Shown piece by piece: positions 39,691-53,100 of a stretch of DNA of 64,000 nucleotides. The stretch comes from Apostichopus japonicus (lineage: Eukaryota > Echinodermata > Holothuroidea > Aspidochirotida > Stichopodidae): positions 804,001 through 868,000 of the forward strand of contig NC_092568.1 in the NCBI RefSeq assembly GCF_037975245.1, read 5' to 3'. How positions within the stretch are numbered: position 1 is the stretch's first letter; each line of letters starts with the position of its first letter. A program made the position numbers and the translations under genes. The notes beneath the pieces are model-generated. The model worked only from the letters and a program-made list of their open reading frames with translations, made no database searches and was not told where the DNA came from.

Positions 39691-39947
39691 TATCCAGGGC
39701 ATCACACATGCACACACATACACACGCGCACATGTGGAATTGACAGCACAGATTACTTGCATGTGTTTGGCAAACTAATCACATGAGTAACGACACATAC
39801 TTGTCTTAAAAACTAAAATTTTGCAACTTTAGGTATTGCCCTCAAGTAATGGTATACAATGAACTTCTTTTTCATTTTTACATGCTTAGGCATATATATA
39901 TATTAATATTCACGAGTTATATTCTCTGTATAAAAAAATAGTATTTT

Positions 39948-41300
39948 AAAATTGATTTCTCTGTCAGATTGAATCCTTTTCCTGTTCCTCTTTTGAAGCA
40001 ATCTGAAACTCTGAACTTTGGAAACTAGAAACTTGGCTCGAAATATCATTTCCTTTTCTTCCCTCTGACAAACAAAAAAGAGAGAAACCAGAGCCCAACG
40101 GGTACTATGGTTCCTTGCCGTTTGGAATAATTGGACAAAAGTAGCTTTCTCTAGCAATCCAACACCTGGTTCAATTCTGTCAATCTCATGGATGGATAAA
40201 TATTTGTTTCATCGTCTCAGATTTGTATGCTAGATTTGTTTTAAAGATATGAGAGAAATGTATATAACAGGTACAAAAAAATTTCAACCAAATTTATTCA
40301 GATTAATTATTGCAACTGCAGAGGTCTAGTCATTTGCAGTTTTCCATACTACCGTCAAAATTGACGGTAAAATAACGGTATAATTACATTTGTGTGAACT
40401 TGGGCCTCATAAATTTGGACCCAAAGAATGTGTCTGGAAATGCCTTTAAGGTGGAAATAAAATTTGGGCGCATTCGCCCCCAAACTGGACCGGACCAAAT
40501 ATTTGGCCCAATGGGCCTAAAGTACTTATGCCCACATATATATACCAACTATTAACCAACAATTGTCTTCTAAGTTTGGATACAATCTGATTTAAGGTTG
40601 TGGAGTTATTGCAATTTTAAAATTTTAGCTTCTCCCAAATAATTGGGCCCAATAAATTTGTGCCTACATGGTCCCAAAAATATTTGGCCCTAACAAACTG
40701 GCTCAAAAAGATATTTGCCCCCCAAAACTTGAACCCAAAAAAACATAGCCCAAATGGTCCCAAAAATACATGGCCCCACTCATTTGGGCCAAAAGAATGT
40801 GTCCCAAAGCCCAAATATGGGCCCTAAATTTGTTCGGGCCCAAATGGTCCCAACAGTTTAAGCCTGCATGTACCAGCTATTGACCAACAACTGTATACCA
40901 AGTTTGACTACAATACGACTTGGTTGTAAATTTATTGCAATGTAAAGAGTTTACGTTTGACCCCATAACCTCATTAATATTCATAAGGTTAGCACCAAGA
41001 ACAACATGGTGCACCTTCTCACTATAATTCATCTACACAGTAAGTATGACAAATATCCATCACTCAGTTGTTGAGTTATTGCGGAAACAAGCAAGTGTCA
41101 CAGACACCCACACACATGCCACCCTGATTGCATTGGTTACTTTGCTTCCAGCAAGAAACTGATAATATTTTGAAGTTTATTTTTCTGTTTGATTGAATCC
41201 TTGTCCTGTTCCTCTTTTGCAGTAAACTAAAACTCTGAACTTTAGAAACCAGAAACATGGCTTGAAATATCATTTCCTTTTTGTCCCTGACAAAAAGAAA
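39948..41300. repeat. Direct repeat pair flanking a degenerate GGTCCCAAA region
   Basis: A block of about 130 bp at 39948-40078 recurs at 41168-41300 in the same orientation with few differences (shared TCCTGTTCCTCTTTTG, CTCTGAACTTT, GAAATATCATTTCC). Between them, 40370-40880 is low-complexity sequence built from GGGCCCAAATGGTCCCAAAA-like phrases, reminiscent of the interior of the foldback element at 42927-43639. Two further short blocks (ACCAACTATTAACCAACAA near 40545 and 40868) belong to another dispersed family also seen near 6100. Confidence 0.6.
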
Positions 41301-42918
41301 GCAGAAAAGGAAAACAAAACAAGAAGAAAATAACAAAGAAAAGCTGTCATTACAAACTAATTGCAGAAAAAGAAAGTTGATTTTGAAAACAAGTCATTTC
41401 AGATGTAGGAAGACAAAAGGCAAACTGCAGAGTGACTGAGTCACTTATCACTGATTGCATGACAAATAGTTGTTATTCAAATAGGTTTGTTTCCTTCCCT
41501 GCGTGGTGGTGCCAAGTACTACGTTCTGAATCGATACAACGAGAGATGAAAGCCGAGAGTGTACTTGGCACTTAATTATGTTTAAGAATGATATTTAATA
41601 GCCATTATGTCCACAAACGGGAGATAAGATTTCCAGAAATGATAAATAGATCTGCCTGTTACGGACTATCACAAAACAATTCCTGAAACGTGGGAAAGGA
41701 TCGAATTATACCAGCAACATCTAATAGTGTCGTCTTTATTTTCACGTTTAATCTTAAATTCTATCGGGGTGAAAGTCAGGTTTTATGAAGTGTTACTTTC
41801 AACAAACCAAATCATTTTGATAACTTACAGATCAGGAAATACCTGGATGCGATATGGATACGAACCGTCCTAAAATATTAAAAGCTTTCAGATAAACTTT
41901 CAGATAAATCAACCATGGTCATACTTGGTTGTACAGGATAATTTTTGATATGGTAAGAGTACCATATTAAATTATGTACAGAATTAACACTTTGAATAAT
42001 TTCCTAATTTATGTCAAACTAATTCAATGAAATGATGTCGTCAAGGGTCCGGTCATTGTGGTGGATTCCTTCGCAGTTCTTCCAAGAAAGTTGCCTAAAC
42101 TGATTTTTACAAAAGTTTGTTTACTTACTATTTGATGTCGTTATTTCGCCCAAGCAATATATATATGCGGTTCATAAACTTCACCAAGCAAGTCGTAATT
42201 CAAACGATAAAAAAAGTTCCTGATTTGTTTTAATTAAAATTTGTCTGAATTATACCAAAATGTCAGAATTGGAGCGTCATTAATACCTTGGGGAACAAAG
42301 TATACAAGGGTGTCTTAGGTTGATCAACAGTAATCTTAGTTAGATTATAAATACTTTGAGTATAAATACTTAGAGTATAAATACTTATATGGTTAAATGG
42401 CAAATCTCATCAAACATTGACATCCAAACACAAAATGCTGCCTTGCAGTGGTAACCAAAATTTATCTGTTACAAAAATTGATCCACGAAGAAATAAGAAG
42501 GAATAAAGAAAGGAGATGCCCAAGATAATGAGCAAAAATGTCATTTGCATAAATGGAATCCAATTCAGCTGTGTCTTTAGTTTTAAACTGTGTTAACAGC
42601 ATCTTGTGACCATTTATAACTTGCCTCCTGAGGTGTGTGTGCATTTTACAAATTATTTGCAGTAGAGAAGCCTGCCTGTCCAAAGAGAAGGGGAGGCAGT
42701 GGGGGGGTTGCAGAAACCATACCTGTATTACATATTTGTTTGTTGTTCTTTCACACAAACTCTGACAACTTTGAGTTACAATTTTCATTAGTTCAAGAAG
42801 AGTTTTGGCGGGTGATCGCCAACACATGTTCCTCCAGAACAAATCGTGAGTACACCGTAACTGTCATGGTTCTACCTGGCAGTACCAGATGATACCCTTA
42901 TATTTAAATACTGCACCA
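41301..42918. other. Non-coding sequence, nothing recognised
   Basis: No supported gene. TALPID3 exons downstream of 44051 should lie somewhere to the left on this strand, but none is recognisable here. A small ACTT(T/A)GAGTATAAAT tandem occurs near 42352-42385. Confidence 0.4.
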
Positions 42919-42926
42919 GTTCATAT

Positions 42927-43639
42927 GGTTACATCTCTATGTTCCGACGTCTCTATGTTCCGACGTCTCTATGTTCCGACATCTCTATGTTCCGACGTCT
43001 CTATGTTCCGACAATTTTTTGGGACTCTAAATTTTTTTACCCAATTTTTTTCGGACTCAATTTTTTTTGGACCAACATTTTTGACCAACATGTTTTCGGA
43101 CCAACTTTTTTCGGACCAAAATTATTTTAGACCAAAATATTTTTATGACCAAATTTTTTTTGGACCAAAATTTTTGACACCAATATGTTTTCGGACCAAC
43201 TTTTTCGGACCCAAATTTTTTTTTGACCAAACTGATTTTGGTCCCAAAAAATTTGAGTACAAACAATTAAATTTCGGGTCACAAGCAATTTTCGGTCACA
43301 AGCACTATTTGGGTCATAGCAAACTTTGGGCCCTTTTTTTTCGTGAAAAAAATTTGGTGCGTCCAAAAAATTGTGTCCCCCAAAAAAGGTAGGTCAGAAA
43401 AATGTTGGTTCAAAAATATAGAGTCCCCCCGCAAAAAAAAATTGGGTCCCAAAAAAGTTGGGGCCCAAAAAATTAAGTCCCCCAAAATAATTTGGTCCGA
43501 AAAATGGCGACCAAAAAGATGGAGTCTCCAAAAAAAATCGGATCCGAAAAAATTTTGGTCAAAAAAATTAGAGTCCAAACAAATTGTCGGAACATAGAGA
43601 CGTCGGAACATAGAGACGTTGGAACATAGGGATGTCACC
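42927..43639. mobile_element. Foldback transposable element with 8 bp TSD
   Basis: GTTCATAT flanks both ends exactly (42919-42926 and 43640-43647). The left end GGTTACATCTCTATGTTCCG and inverted right end GGTGACATCCCTATGTTCCA match at 17 of 20 bases. The inverted similarity continues deep inside: both arms start with a 17 bp minisatellite (ACGTCTCTATGTTCCG type, five copies on the left, three on the right), then pass into GGACTCTAATTTTTTTGACC-like sequence. The whole 713 bp is thus an imperfect hairpin. It has no coding capacity; open frames across it are artefacts of the repeat. Confidence 0.85.
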
Positions 43640-43647
43640 GTTCATAT

Positions 43648-43775
43648 ATATAATTGAAATTGTAGTGAGTTGGAAAATCCAGAACAGTGAAAAAACTTCC
43701 AGCCGCCACCGGGATATGAACTCGGGCCTCCCACTTTATATGCGGACACCCTAACCATTAGGTTATGGAGGCTGA
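43648..43775 (-). mobile_element. tRNA-headed SINE
   Basis: On the minus strand a tRNA-like head begins near 43775: CCTCCATAACCTAATGGTTA carries an A-box-like TAACCTAATGG, and GAGTTCATATCCCGG about 35 nt later is a B box with one or two changes from GGTTCRANNCC. A short body ending TCTGGATTTTCCAACTCAC and an AT-rich tail follow. The mutated B box argues for an inactive copy. A tRNA pseudogene is the alternative, but the body and tail favour a SINE. Confidence 0.65.
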
Positions 43776-44050
43776 TTGAAACCGATACGGAAGGTCGTAA
43801 TTCCTCTGTAGGCGTTTGTCACCTGTTTTGGTGACATATTTTGCCTTCTGTATATATATATATCTACCTGTATATATAGTCCTATAAAATCTTTGTAGAA
43901 ATACATGTTGTACAAACCTAGAGGTATTTCTACACTAATGTTGCACATCAGCAAAGAAGATGATCGTTGGGAAATTACAGAATGTTAAAAGTGGGTGGGG
44001 GAGGGGGTGGGGGGCATAATAGAAGACAAAAGCAGAATACAAAAACTCAC

Positions 44051-44150
44051 TGTGCTGGAAGATGCCTGTGTTCTTGTGAGGGCAGGGAGTGGCTTCTTTG
44101 GGGTGTGGTCGTTTCCTGATGTGACAAAATTTCTTGCAACAGACCTCCAT
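44051..44150 (-). CDS. KIAA0586: TALPID3 exon (LLQEIL motif)
   Basis: 100 nt between GCTTTCACAG and GTGAGT. In the phase set by the previous exon (1 nt carried) it is open and reads GGLLQEILSHQETTTPQRSH; it leaves in phase 2. The other two frames are also open, so phase and the resemblance to the LLEQIL segment of vertebrate TALPID3 decide the frame. It follows a 9.5 kb intron. Confidence 0.65.
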
Positions 44151-47100
44151 CTGTGAAAGCAAAAATAAAATATTTGTGTTTAGGATTTTTTTGGGGGGGA
44201 GGAGGGTGGGGTGTGTTTAGAAATGCATAGGGTACTTAGGATGATTCAGACAAAAGTATTTATCCCAGAAGACCTAGAACTTTAGAATATTACTTAATGA
44301 TACATATCCTATCGGATCACTTATAAAATGGGAAAGAAGGAATAGGTGGAGAATAAGTGGACAAAAGATAAAGCTTAATAAAATACGAAAGGTGGTGCAA
44401 CCATTTTAAATGAGGAAGGTAAAACAATAGATTCATGAGAACTAGAAAGATGACTATGGGGAGTTTGGCATATTGTCAAACAGGATTTGGTTGCCAAAGA
44501 TTTAATTACAATGCAATTTATCAGCTTTAATATTATCAAAACAACATTGTCCAAGGTAACATTCTTGAGATATAAAGCTTTTGAGAATTTCACATTTTGA
44601 CCTCTGTTGACCTTTGACCTCCATTAAAACAATAACTCATTATGTAAAAGCTCTATGACAAGCATGATTTTTGTAAACATGATACATGATATCTATTGAA
44701 TTCAAATGACTTTTGACCTTCATATGAAATGTATACTAGTTGCACATCATTGGGCCATTTTATGATTAAAGTACAAAAGCAATTATGTGCAAAAATCCTC
44801 CAAGTTACAATTCTTGAGATAGTGAACTTTTGAGATTTTCACTCTTTGACCACTGCCAACCTCAAATGACCTTTAACCCGTCACAAAAAGCAACAGGGGG
44901 TTGGCACTCACCACAGACGGGCCACATGCCAAGTGCCATGCAAGTATGACATTTACCAACACCCTGTTCTTGAGATATTGTGTTTAAAAGGCTTGAGGGT
45001 TTTAGCCTCTGCTGACCTCTTATGACCTTTGATCTCCACAGCATACGGTAAACTTATAGCACATCAACCCATAGTGAATGTTCAACCATCCTCATAGTTA
45101 TAATTCTTGAGTTATAGAGCTTATAAAATCTTCACCTTCGACCTTGGCTGACCTCAATTGGGGTTTGACCCCAACCAAACAAAAGTGACTTTTACTCATT
45201 ATGGACAAGCCATATGCCAAGTATAAGATTTGCCTACATCCTTTGCTTGAGATAACCTGCATCCCACACAAAGATATACGTGTCTACATAGATACACATA
45301 CACTCATTCACCTCTTTTGTGTTTTGTCTGGATTTATTATCTACATATTTCAATCAAAACGGTTTCCTAGGACCCTTATGTAATTTAAGTAGGAATACTA
45401 CCACATGATCCAGTAATGAGGATTACACGTAGGCCATTTGTACATATATATGATGAGATGCACATGAGTTATACATGCTGTACAGATGTGCAAATGTACT
45501 TGAGGGCGCACAGTGAAGGTTATCAATTCATTCTAGACACAGTAAAACGAGAGTGCTGGGGTTGTGAGGAGACAGGTAAGCGAGGAACAAAGTAAACACA
45601 TCAACATACTGCATGGGCAACCTGCCAGCCCTAGGACAAACAGGCGCTAAAGGATATTTTATGTGGATATTTTGAATTTAAAGGGACACCAACACCCCAT
45701 GATATGTACTTTAACAATATACTTTAACATGATCTAAGACCATATATAGTCCACATTGACATCATGCGTTCAATTTGGAAAACAAGTGATTTTTAAAACA
45801 TTGGCAAGAAATATTCTAACTGGTATATATTTGGAAGGATGAGGAAGTAATACATGGTGACCGAAATGTGGGCAACTTAAATGTTGCATTTTGCCATAAT
45901 TTCATCATTCTTAATGTATTCTTTGGTGGACCAAATTAACATACAAACTGACAGTGTCCTGTATCACCTTTCTTTTCACCTTTAACATTTGAATACTCTA
46001 GGCTATCACCAAATCAAGAAACATAACAACGCAACATGCAGCTGTTCAAGGACTATTTACATGTACTGTATCGCACTTAAAATATATCACAAAGAAACTC
46101 GGATTTTTTATACAGACTGTAAATTAAGAAGTAAATTAGTTCCTTCCTTTCCAGGGAGACATCGAGTGGGGGTAATTCTGAAGGCAGGATAAATCTTGGT
46201 TACGTTGAAGTCTCGCGGCTTAATTGATGTTTTGTTGAAGGGTGTGAGGTTTACTCATGAGGCATGTCTATATTAAAAGATTGTTAACAGAAATGAGGTG
46301 ATGAGAGATACCTGAATATAAAACCGAGGGCAGATGAAATAATATAAGGAGGAGTGATAAAGTGAGGAGAAACATTTTATTAATCTTATGCAATAATTTT
46401 TGTAACAGCTTAGTTCATTCTTGAAAAGAAGAAGACTATGGTAAAAAAGAAACAAATTAATATTTTACTCCTGAATTTGTTGTTACCTATCAACATATAC
46501 TGTAGGCAGAAAGTTCAAATTAATTTTTAACTATGCCTTAAATTAAAATTGCAACATCATTCAGATTGTTCCACGGATGTACAAAAAAAAAAAACATTTT
46601 GATACCTTTCCAGATAAACCATCAGATTTCCATCTGTAGAATGACACATAACAGGGACTGAGAAAAGGACACTGGAAATAAAAACTAAGTACTTTGATTT
46701 GTTGCCTTTATATTAACAACACTACTATTACTTTTATCAAAAGAATTAAACCAATTTACTTAAAAAGTTTTAGACTTTTATCTAAATTTCTAGACTGCAT
46801 TTCTATATTCAACAGTCAAATTTTTGGCTTTTAAAATTTAGTTGTAGCCCATCCCTTTCTGAGACACAATGATAGCCCTTTATATTACTGTTTCATAAAC
46901 AGCTGCAACTTCAATGGACGAAGCCCATGTTATAAAAAACGTGTATCCTTTGCCATTATTTCAGCTTTTCAGCATTCAACTTTTTATGAAACGTTCCACT
47001 TTTCCACTTTTTTTTCCACTTTTTAACAAGTCTGGTGCTGTGACCGTTACATGGTATGTTTGCATTCTCGTATAACTGTCCTGGTAGGTAGAACAGTGTT

Positions 47101-50100
47101 AAGATGCTGAGAGGAAGATGATAGTAACATAGAACAAGTACCATCACTTTAGGGCAGGGTTGTCCAACCTACGGCCCGCGGGCCACAGTCCGGCCTCGAG
47201 CGTAGGGTTCATGCGGCCCCCTCCTTCATCATAATCATTCCATGTGGCCCTCCTCTGCAAAAGGTTGGACAACCCTGCTTTAGGGTAATATTTACAATAC
47301 TTTTCTTAGAATTCAATTATTTTGTTCACTCCAGGCAAAATTGAAAGTGTTTATAGTCCGTATTAATGACTGAATGTAGATAAGTAAGAACAAAGTGAAA
47401 AAAAAACCTTTGAATTTCTACTTCAGAGTTCAAGTCTGGAATTCACTTGATGAAAATATTAAAAATTGTAACTCTATCTAGGTCTTTTTTCATTTTTTTA
47501 TAAAAAGTACAAATAAACGTTATCACGTTTATTGGATGGGATCAAATTAGGATTCATTCACTAACTAACTGTAAAACTAGCGAAGTGTATTTTAGTTAAA
47601 GACCTATTTTTATGTCTTTTTCATTATTTCCCCATTTATCTTGGTTTAGTTGCTTGCCAGTGTGCATTTTCTTCATCTGTCTTATCCTGAGAGTATTGAG
47701 AGAAACATACGGGAAACAGTTCAATAAGTATTGCACTTTTGTTTTATCCTTTTCCATGCAATAATAATAATAATGATCATAATAATCAGCAGTTATTTTT
47801 AGGAAGCTTAAGCGACCACAGATGTGGGAGAAACCAGCAAGGACTTATGGATTACAACTTATACGTCGGGTGACTTCCAATTCAACATTTTAAACTCAAA
47901 TTTGGAATCACTTCAATTTAGAAAGTCATTTCAGAATAATCAGGTATAATCAGATAACAATAGCATGTAAACAGGTCTATATTACATGTACACACTGGTC
48001 ATTGTCTATGATAATTCTGTAAAAGTTGTTACTTTGCTGGAAATATATCACTGCATGAATGAAGTTTATCCTATTTCTGAAACTCACAATCTGATAACAC
48101 CATCAAAGATTAGGTACCTTGTAGCTTTAACTGTTATGGTACTTTTGTCTACGGCCAGAAGAAAAAAGAAAAAACAAATGCGACAAGATTTCGATGACAT
48201 AATTCCTTAGTTCTCAAGTTCTTCTCACTCACTCAAAAATAAGAAAATGAGCATGTGATTTTTGAACATCTTATGACTTGTTGATAATTAGAACATTCTT
48301 CCCAAATTATACCAGACTTCTGTGGTAGGCCTAGTTACATTTGAGGTGTAGATGTGTGTATTATTATTATTATTTTAGGTTTACATTTTTGTACAGGGCC
48401 AAGGCCCTTTCACACCACTTTTACAACTTAACCCTGGTCATTTGTAACTTGTCACACCTACACACCAAAGTGTGCACAATTCAAACAATCTCTCCTGGGG
48501 CACCACAGTGCACCACAACCACGTGTCCCCCGGGGGACTTCCCATAGGGTGCAGCCACAAACCGGCGCACGCAACTATATTTACAAGTTACCTCGCAAGT
48601 CCCCATTTATACACCTGGGTGAAGAGAGGCAATGGAGATAAAGCGCCTTGCCCAAGAACACAACGCAATGATCTGGCCAGGGCTCGAACCTGTAATCCTT
48701 AGATCACAAGTCCACTGCCTTAACCACTTGACCACAACGCCCCCGTTGTACAACTCTATAAGGTCAGATTTTAACTCATATATTTTTTTGAAAAAAAATC
48801 AGATAGATATCAGATAGAATCATACATCAGATAGATAAACTTCCCTTGAGATATTAAAATTCATAGTGTATATATTGATTTGCAAGACCTTTAAAAGACC
48901 ACAAGTTACAACTTTAGACTCTGAACTTTTACCTAGTTTAACATCTTTGAAAATTTGTACCCAATTCAAGGAACATTTGCTCAAAGTATATTTGGATTAG
49001 GTGAATTGTGTGGTCATTTTCAAGAAACCATTGTTTCTCTTATATAAATTACTTCCTTGACAGACCTGTTTCCTCTGTCCCTATTAATGCAATCTAATCC
49101 CACATGTGCATGTTAAGAATGGCGAGGGTAATGAAACTGTAGTCTTTTGAGGAAGTCAATTTGAACTTAACTGACCTAAAAAGAAAAAGAAAAGGGCAAC
49201 AGTAAAAACCTGGATTATCCATTACTCTATTATCTGGATTCCTGGATTAGCCACATCCCATCGTTCAAATATTTATACTTACGTATCATACTTAAGCATA
49301 ATAATTATATCGGAGATGTACCAATTTGTACAGTTTCAGCAATACACCAACACGCACTCAGAGAAGAGCAATGTCCAAGTGCGTTAAGATAACTGCTACA
49401 ATATACCATGAATAATCCTTTCACAAACATTTTTCTCAACCTGGGATCCGATCGCATGCGTTGGTAGATGTATTGGACCTTTCCGTCTATAACTAAATAG
49501 ATAGGCTACATGCTAAATTACTTTACAATGTCTCTATGCCTAGCACCATTACATTATGTATCTCGTAGTGCATAGTTAGGCTACTGTACGTGCTGAATTA
49601 CTTTACATATCGCTATGCCTAGCACCATCAAATCATGTACCTCGTACTGCACAGTAAGGCTACGTGCTGAATTACTTTACATATCGCTATGCCTAGCACC
49701 ATCAAATCATGTACCTCGTAGTGCATAGTTAGGCTACTGTACGTGCTGAATTACTTTACATATCGCTATGCCTAGCACCATCAAATCATGTACCTCGTAG
49801 TGCATAGTTAGGCTACCGTACGTGCTGAATTACTTTACATATCGCTATGCCTAGCACCATCAAATCATGTACCTCGTACTGCACAGTAAGGCTACGTGCT
49901 GAATTACTTTACATATCGCTACGCCTAGCACCATCAAATCATGTACCTCGTAGTGCATAGTTAGGCTACTGTACGTGCTGAATTACTTTACATATCGCTA
50001 TGCCTAGCACCATCAAATCATGTACCTCGTACTGCACAGTAAGGCTACGTGCTGAACTCCTTTACAATATGTCACGATGCGTAGCACTATTACAGTATGT

Positions 50101-53100
50101 ATCTCGTACTGCATAGTTAGGCTACATGCTGAATAACTTTACAATGTCGCTATGCGTAGCGCCATTACATCATGTATCTCGTACTGCCACTGATTACTGC
50201 ATGACCTTGTGCACTTATCAAAGGTCATTGCTAAATACAGTATTAGTTCTAAGTTTAACATCATCCACCAATGTCATTTAATATGTTCATCGGTATGCGA
50301 ATGCATTGTACACTACAGAAGCTATTGAATTACAACCAGCAATTATAGCGTCTGCGGTTCATAGGCTATCATATATCAGCAATGAACTTTCTCTTATAAG
50401 AAAGATTTTCTTTCAAAACCTTAAAGGCAGGATAGTACAGTAATATCCGATTGAGTAAAGATCATTCATTAAAACCAATTTTGATGGAAAATGGGGAAGG
50501 TTTTAACTTATATGTTGTTGTTTAATTTTATATGCTATCCCCAGGAAAGAGAGAAATATTCTCAAAGTTGGAATGTTTTCGGAACTTTGGGAGCATCCCT
50601 AGATATCGCATAAAATCACTGTGATGAACGTGGAGAAATGGGATAGCACCCTCCTTCCCACAACCATGCTGAGGAAAGTTAAATTATGTATAATGCCCAG
50701 AGAAACATATTGCACAGTCATTGCAGGTTTTTAACGATAGTCCGATCGTCCGAGACGACCAGGTTTCCGTTCGGAAAACCAAAATCAGCTGCGTGGTTTG
50801 TCTGATGGAGTAGGCCTTGGTTCACATCGAATTCAGATTGTAAACGAATAACCTCTGAAAATAGGTAAAGTGATAAATTGGTATCATCCCCAAGGCTGGT
50901 AATCTATTCACCAAACCCTACACATCTCTCCCAGAATACGATAGATTGGTCATGGTTATGTTTATCAGACGAAAAAACCAAAATGTTAAGGCCTGGTGGT
51001 CAGAGGAACAAACTGAGAAAAAAAAATCCTTAACAAGTTTGCCCTGAGAGTTACTGTGTCTATTACAGTAAGTACAGGTATGAAGACTACTGACTAACAA
51101 TGCTAGATACAACACTTAAAGATGGGGCAAAAGAATTATGACAGTCCAAACATTGGAAACGAGGAATGTTGAGAGAAAGAGGTTGGTCGGGCAGGGGGGA
51201 GTTACTGTTACTATTAGATACTTTGTCTAGTTGCATGGTAGTTGAAATACAGTTCATTCATACTTAGTAAAGATTCCTAAATCCTACTGGTCCATTCAGG
51301 TCAGCTGACCGTGGTTAATCCTGTGAGTAACGCACGGTAAAATTACGGGGCATCACTTTAATAAATCTTTGGTTATATGTAACCAAAAATGTTTTGTTTT
51401 ATGATTTTCCCCCCCACACAAATGGTAGTGTATGAATGAACGGGGTTAATCAACGGTCTAGCGTGCGTTACTCACATGATTAATGCACTCCGGGTGTTAA
51501 TGCTATCGCTGGATGCACTCGGGCTCCGCCCTCGTGCATCGCTTGCATTATCCCCCGATTGTGCATTAATCCTGTGAGTAACGCACGCTAGACCGTTGAT
51601 TAACCCCTTATTTATACACATGGAACGTTATTAATGCAGTTTTAGTTCCTCTAGGTTGTGAAAAATAATTGATCCATGAACAACAAAATGTAGGAATTTT
51701 GAGAGCTTTAGCAAAGTAGTAGAGCCATGGCATACAGTATGCATTAAAGAGATGGTAGAATGAGTAGATGGATGGTAGAATGAGAAGGAAGGGCATTGAC
51801 CGGATGAGCCAGTCATAGAGGGCGGGCAGTGTTTAAAAGGTTACCGGTTCATTCTAGACACGGTAGAAGGAGACCTGTGCTAAGATTGTGGGAGACAGGT
51901 AAGCAAGGAAGGAAGTAAATATGGATATATACAACCCCTACATCCACAATTCTCTGTTTCCAAGTCTACTTTTGGCAAAAAAAAGACAGACAAACAAAAA
52001 CTTAAATCATCATGTAGAAACTGAAAACAGAAACTTACACCAGGATGCTTTGACTTTATTGAAATTTCCTCATTTAACTCTATATATACTTAACTTTAAA
52101 CGGATAACCTCATTCCAAAATATGGGCGATAAATATAAAACCATGTTGCTGGGCCTATTAATAATCTATGTAATTTTTTCCTTTATTGCAACCGGATAGG
52201 AGTAGATATGAGTCAAATCAATGCATGCAAAGGTCAAAGTCATTACAATTTTAACTTGAACCAATTTTTGTTAAGAAATTTTGGAGAAAGTAAACGTTCC
52301 TCATAGAGCATATATATATATCGTTTTATGTAAAACAATGTTTATCAGGGCGTAGTGATGGGCAACAACCAATTCTTTGTTTTAATTATTTTTTCTCTTT
52401 TCTTTTTTATATTTTAAATGGAAATAGTGAGCAACTGAATAAACAATTATAGATGCTGGGATTCTTTTCAAAGGACAGCGAGGGGGGAGGGCGTTTTTTT
52501 CTTGAACTTGGAGACAAAAAGTCTAAAGAATATGTAATATTAGAGTAATATTACGATATTTTTTATTTCTCAATAGGTAGTTTTAATGGTAACAATAAAA
52601 TAGTGGTGGAATTTCATGGGAGTAACTTTATATAGGTCTATTAAGTCATTGGCCTCTAGAATAAGAAGAAACAAAACTTGTGGAAGTAACTAAACAATAC
52701 TTTTCAATTTGGTATATTGAAAATCATTATCAAAATTGATTTTAATATTCCTCAGTTTCTGCGTATGGTATGCTATACATTCAATTATATTTAATTAAAA
52801 AGGGACTGACGTGGTCTCTACCACTGATTCTTAGAATAGCGTATGCCATGGGGAGCATTTGCACTTAGATCTTTTTTTTTTAATTTTATGTAAACACTTC
52901 AAAGATCTTGTTAAAAGTCTACGGACACCCATGAAAAACACTGTCCTTATCACTCTAATAGGAATTAGCAATCATGAAAATAGCTGCGGCTCCCATCCAA
53001 ATCCATCACAGATTGACCAGTTTACAAGTTTTATTTATGAATAAACATTAGCTAATTATGCACATTGACAATGTACAGGGAGTGACTGCCAAATTTTCTT

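Noticed and set aside
42889-43638. Frames of up to 167 codons on both strands across 42889-43638
   Set aside because: They follow the T-rich foldback element in which the repeated phrase removes stops; both strands are open in mirror fashion.
44862-45044. 60-codon minus-strand frame considered as a TALPID3 exon
   Set aside because: It falls wholly inside the DR1-containing tandem repeat and its other units are not open.
48660-48740. Possible functional tRNA gene on the minus strand (good A and B boxes)
   Set aside because: The boxes are followed by a SINE body and simple-repeat tail and I could not fold a complete cloverleaf by eye.
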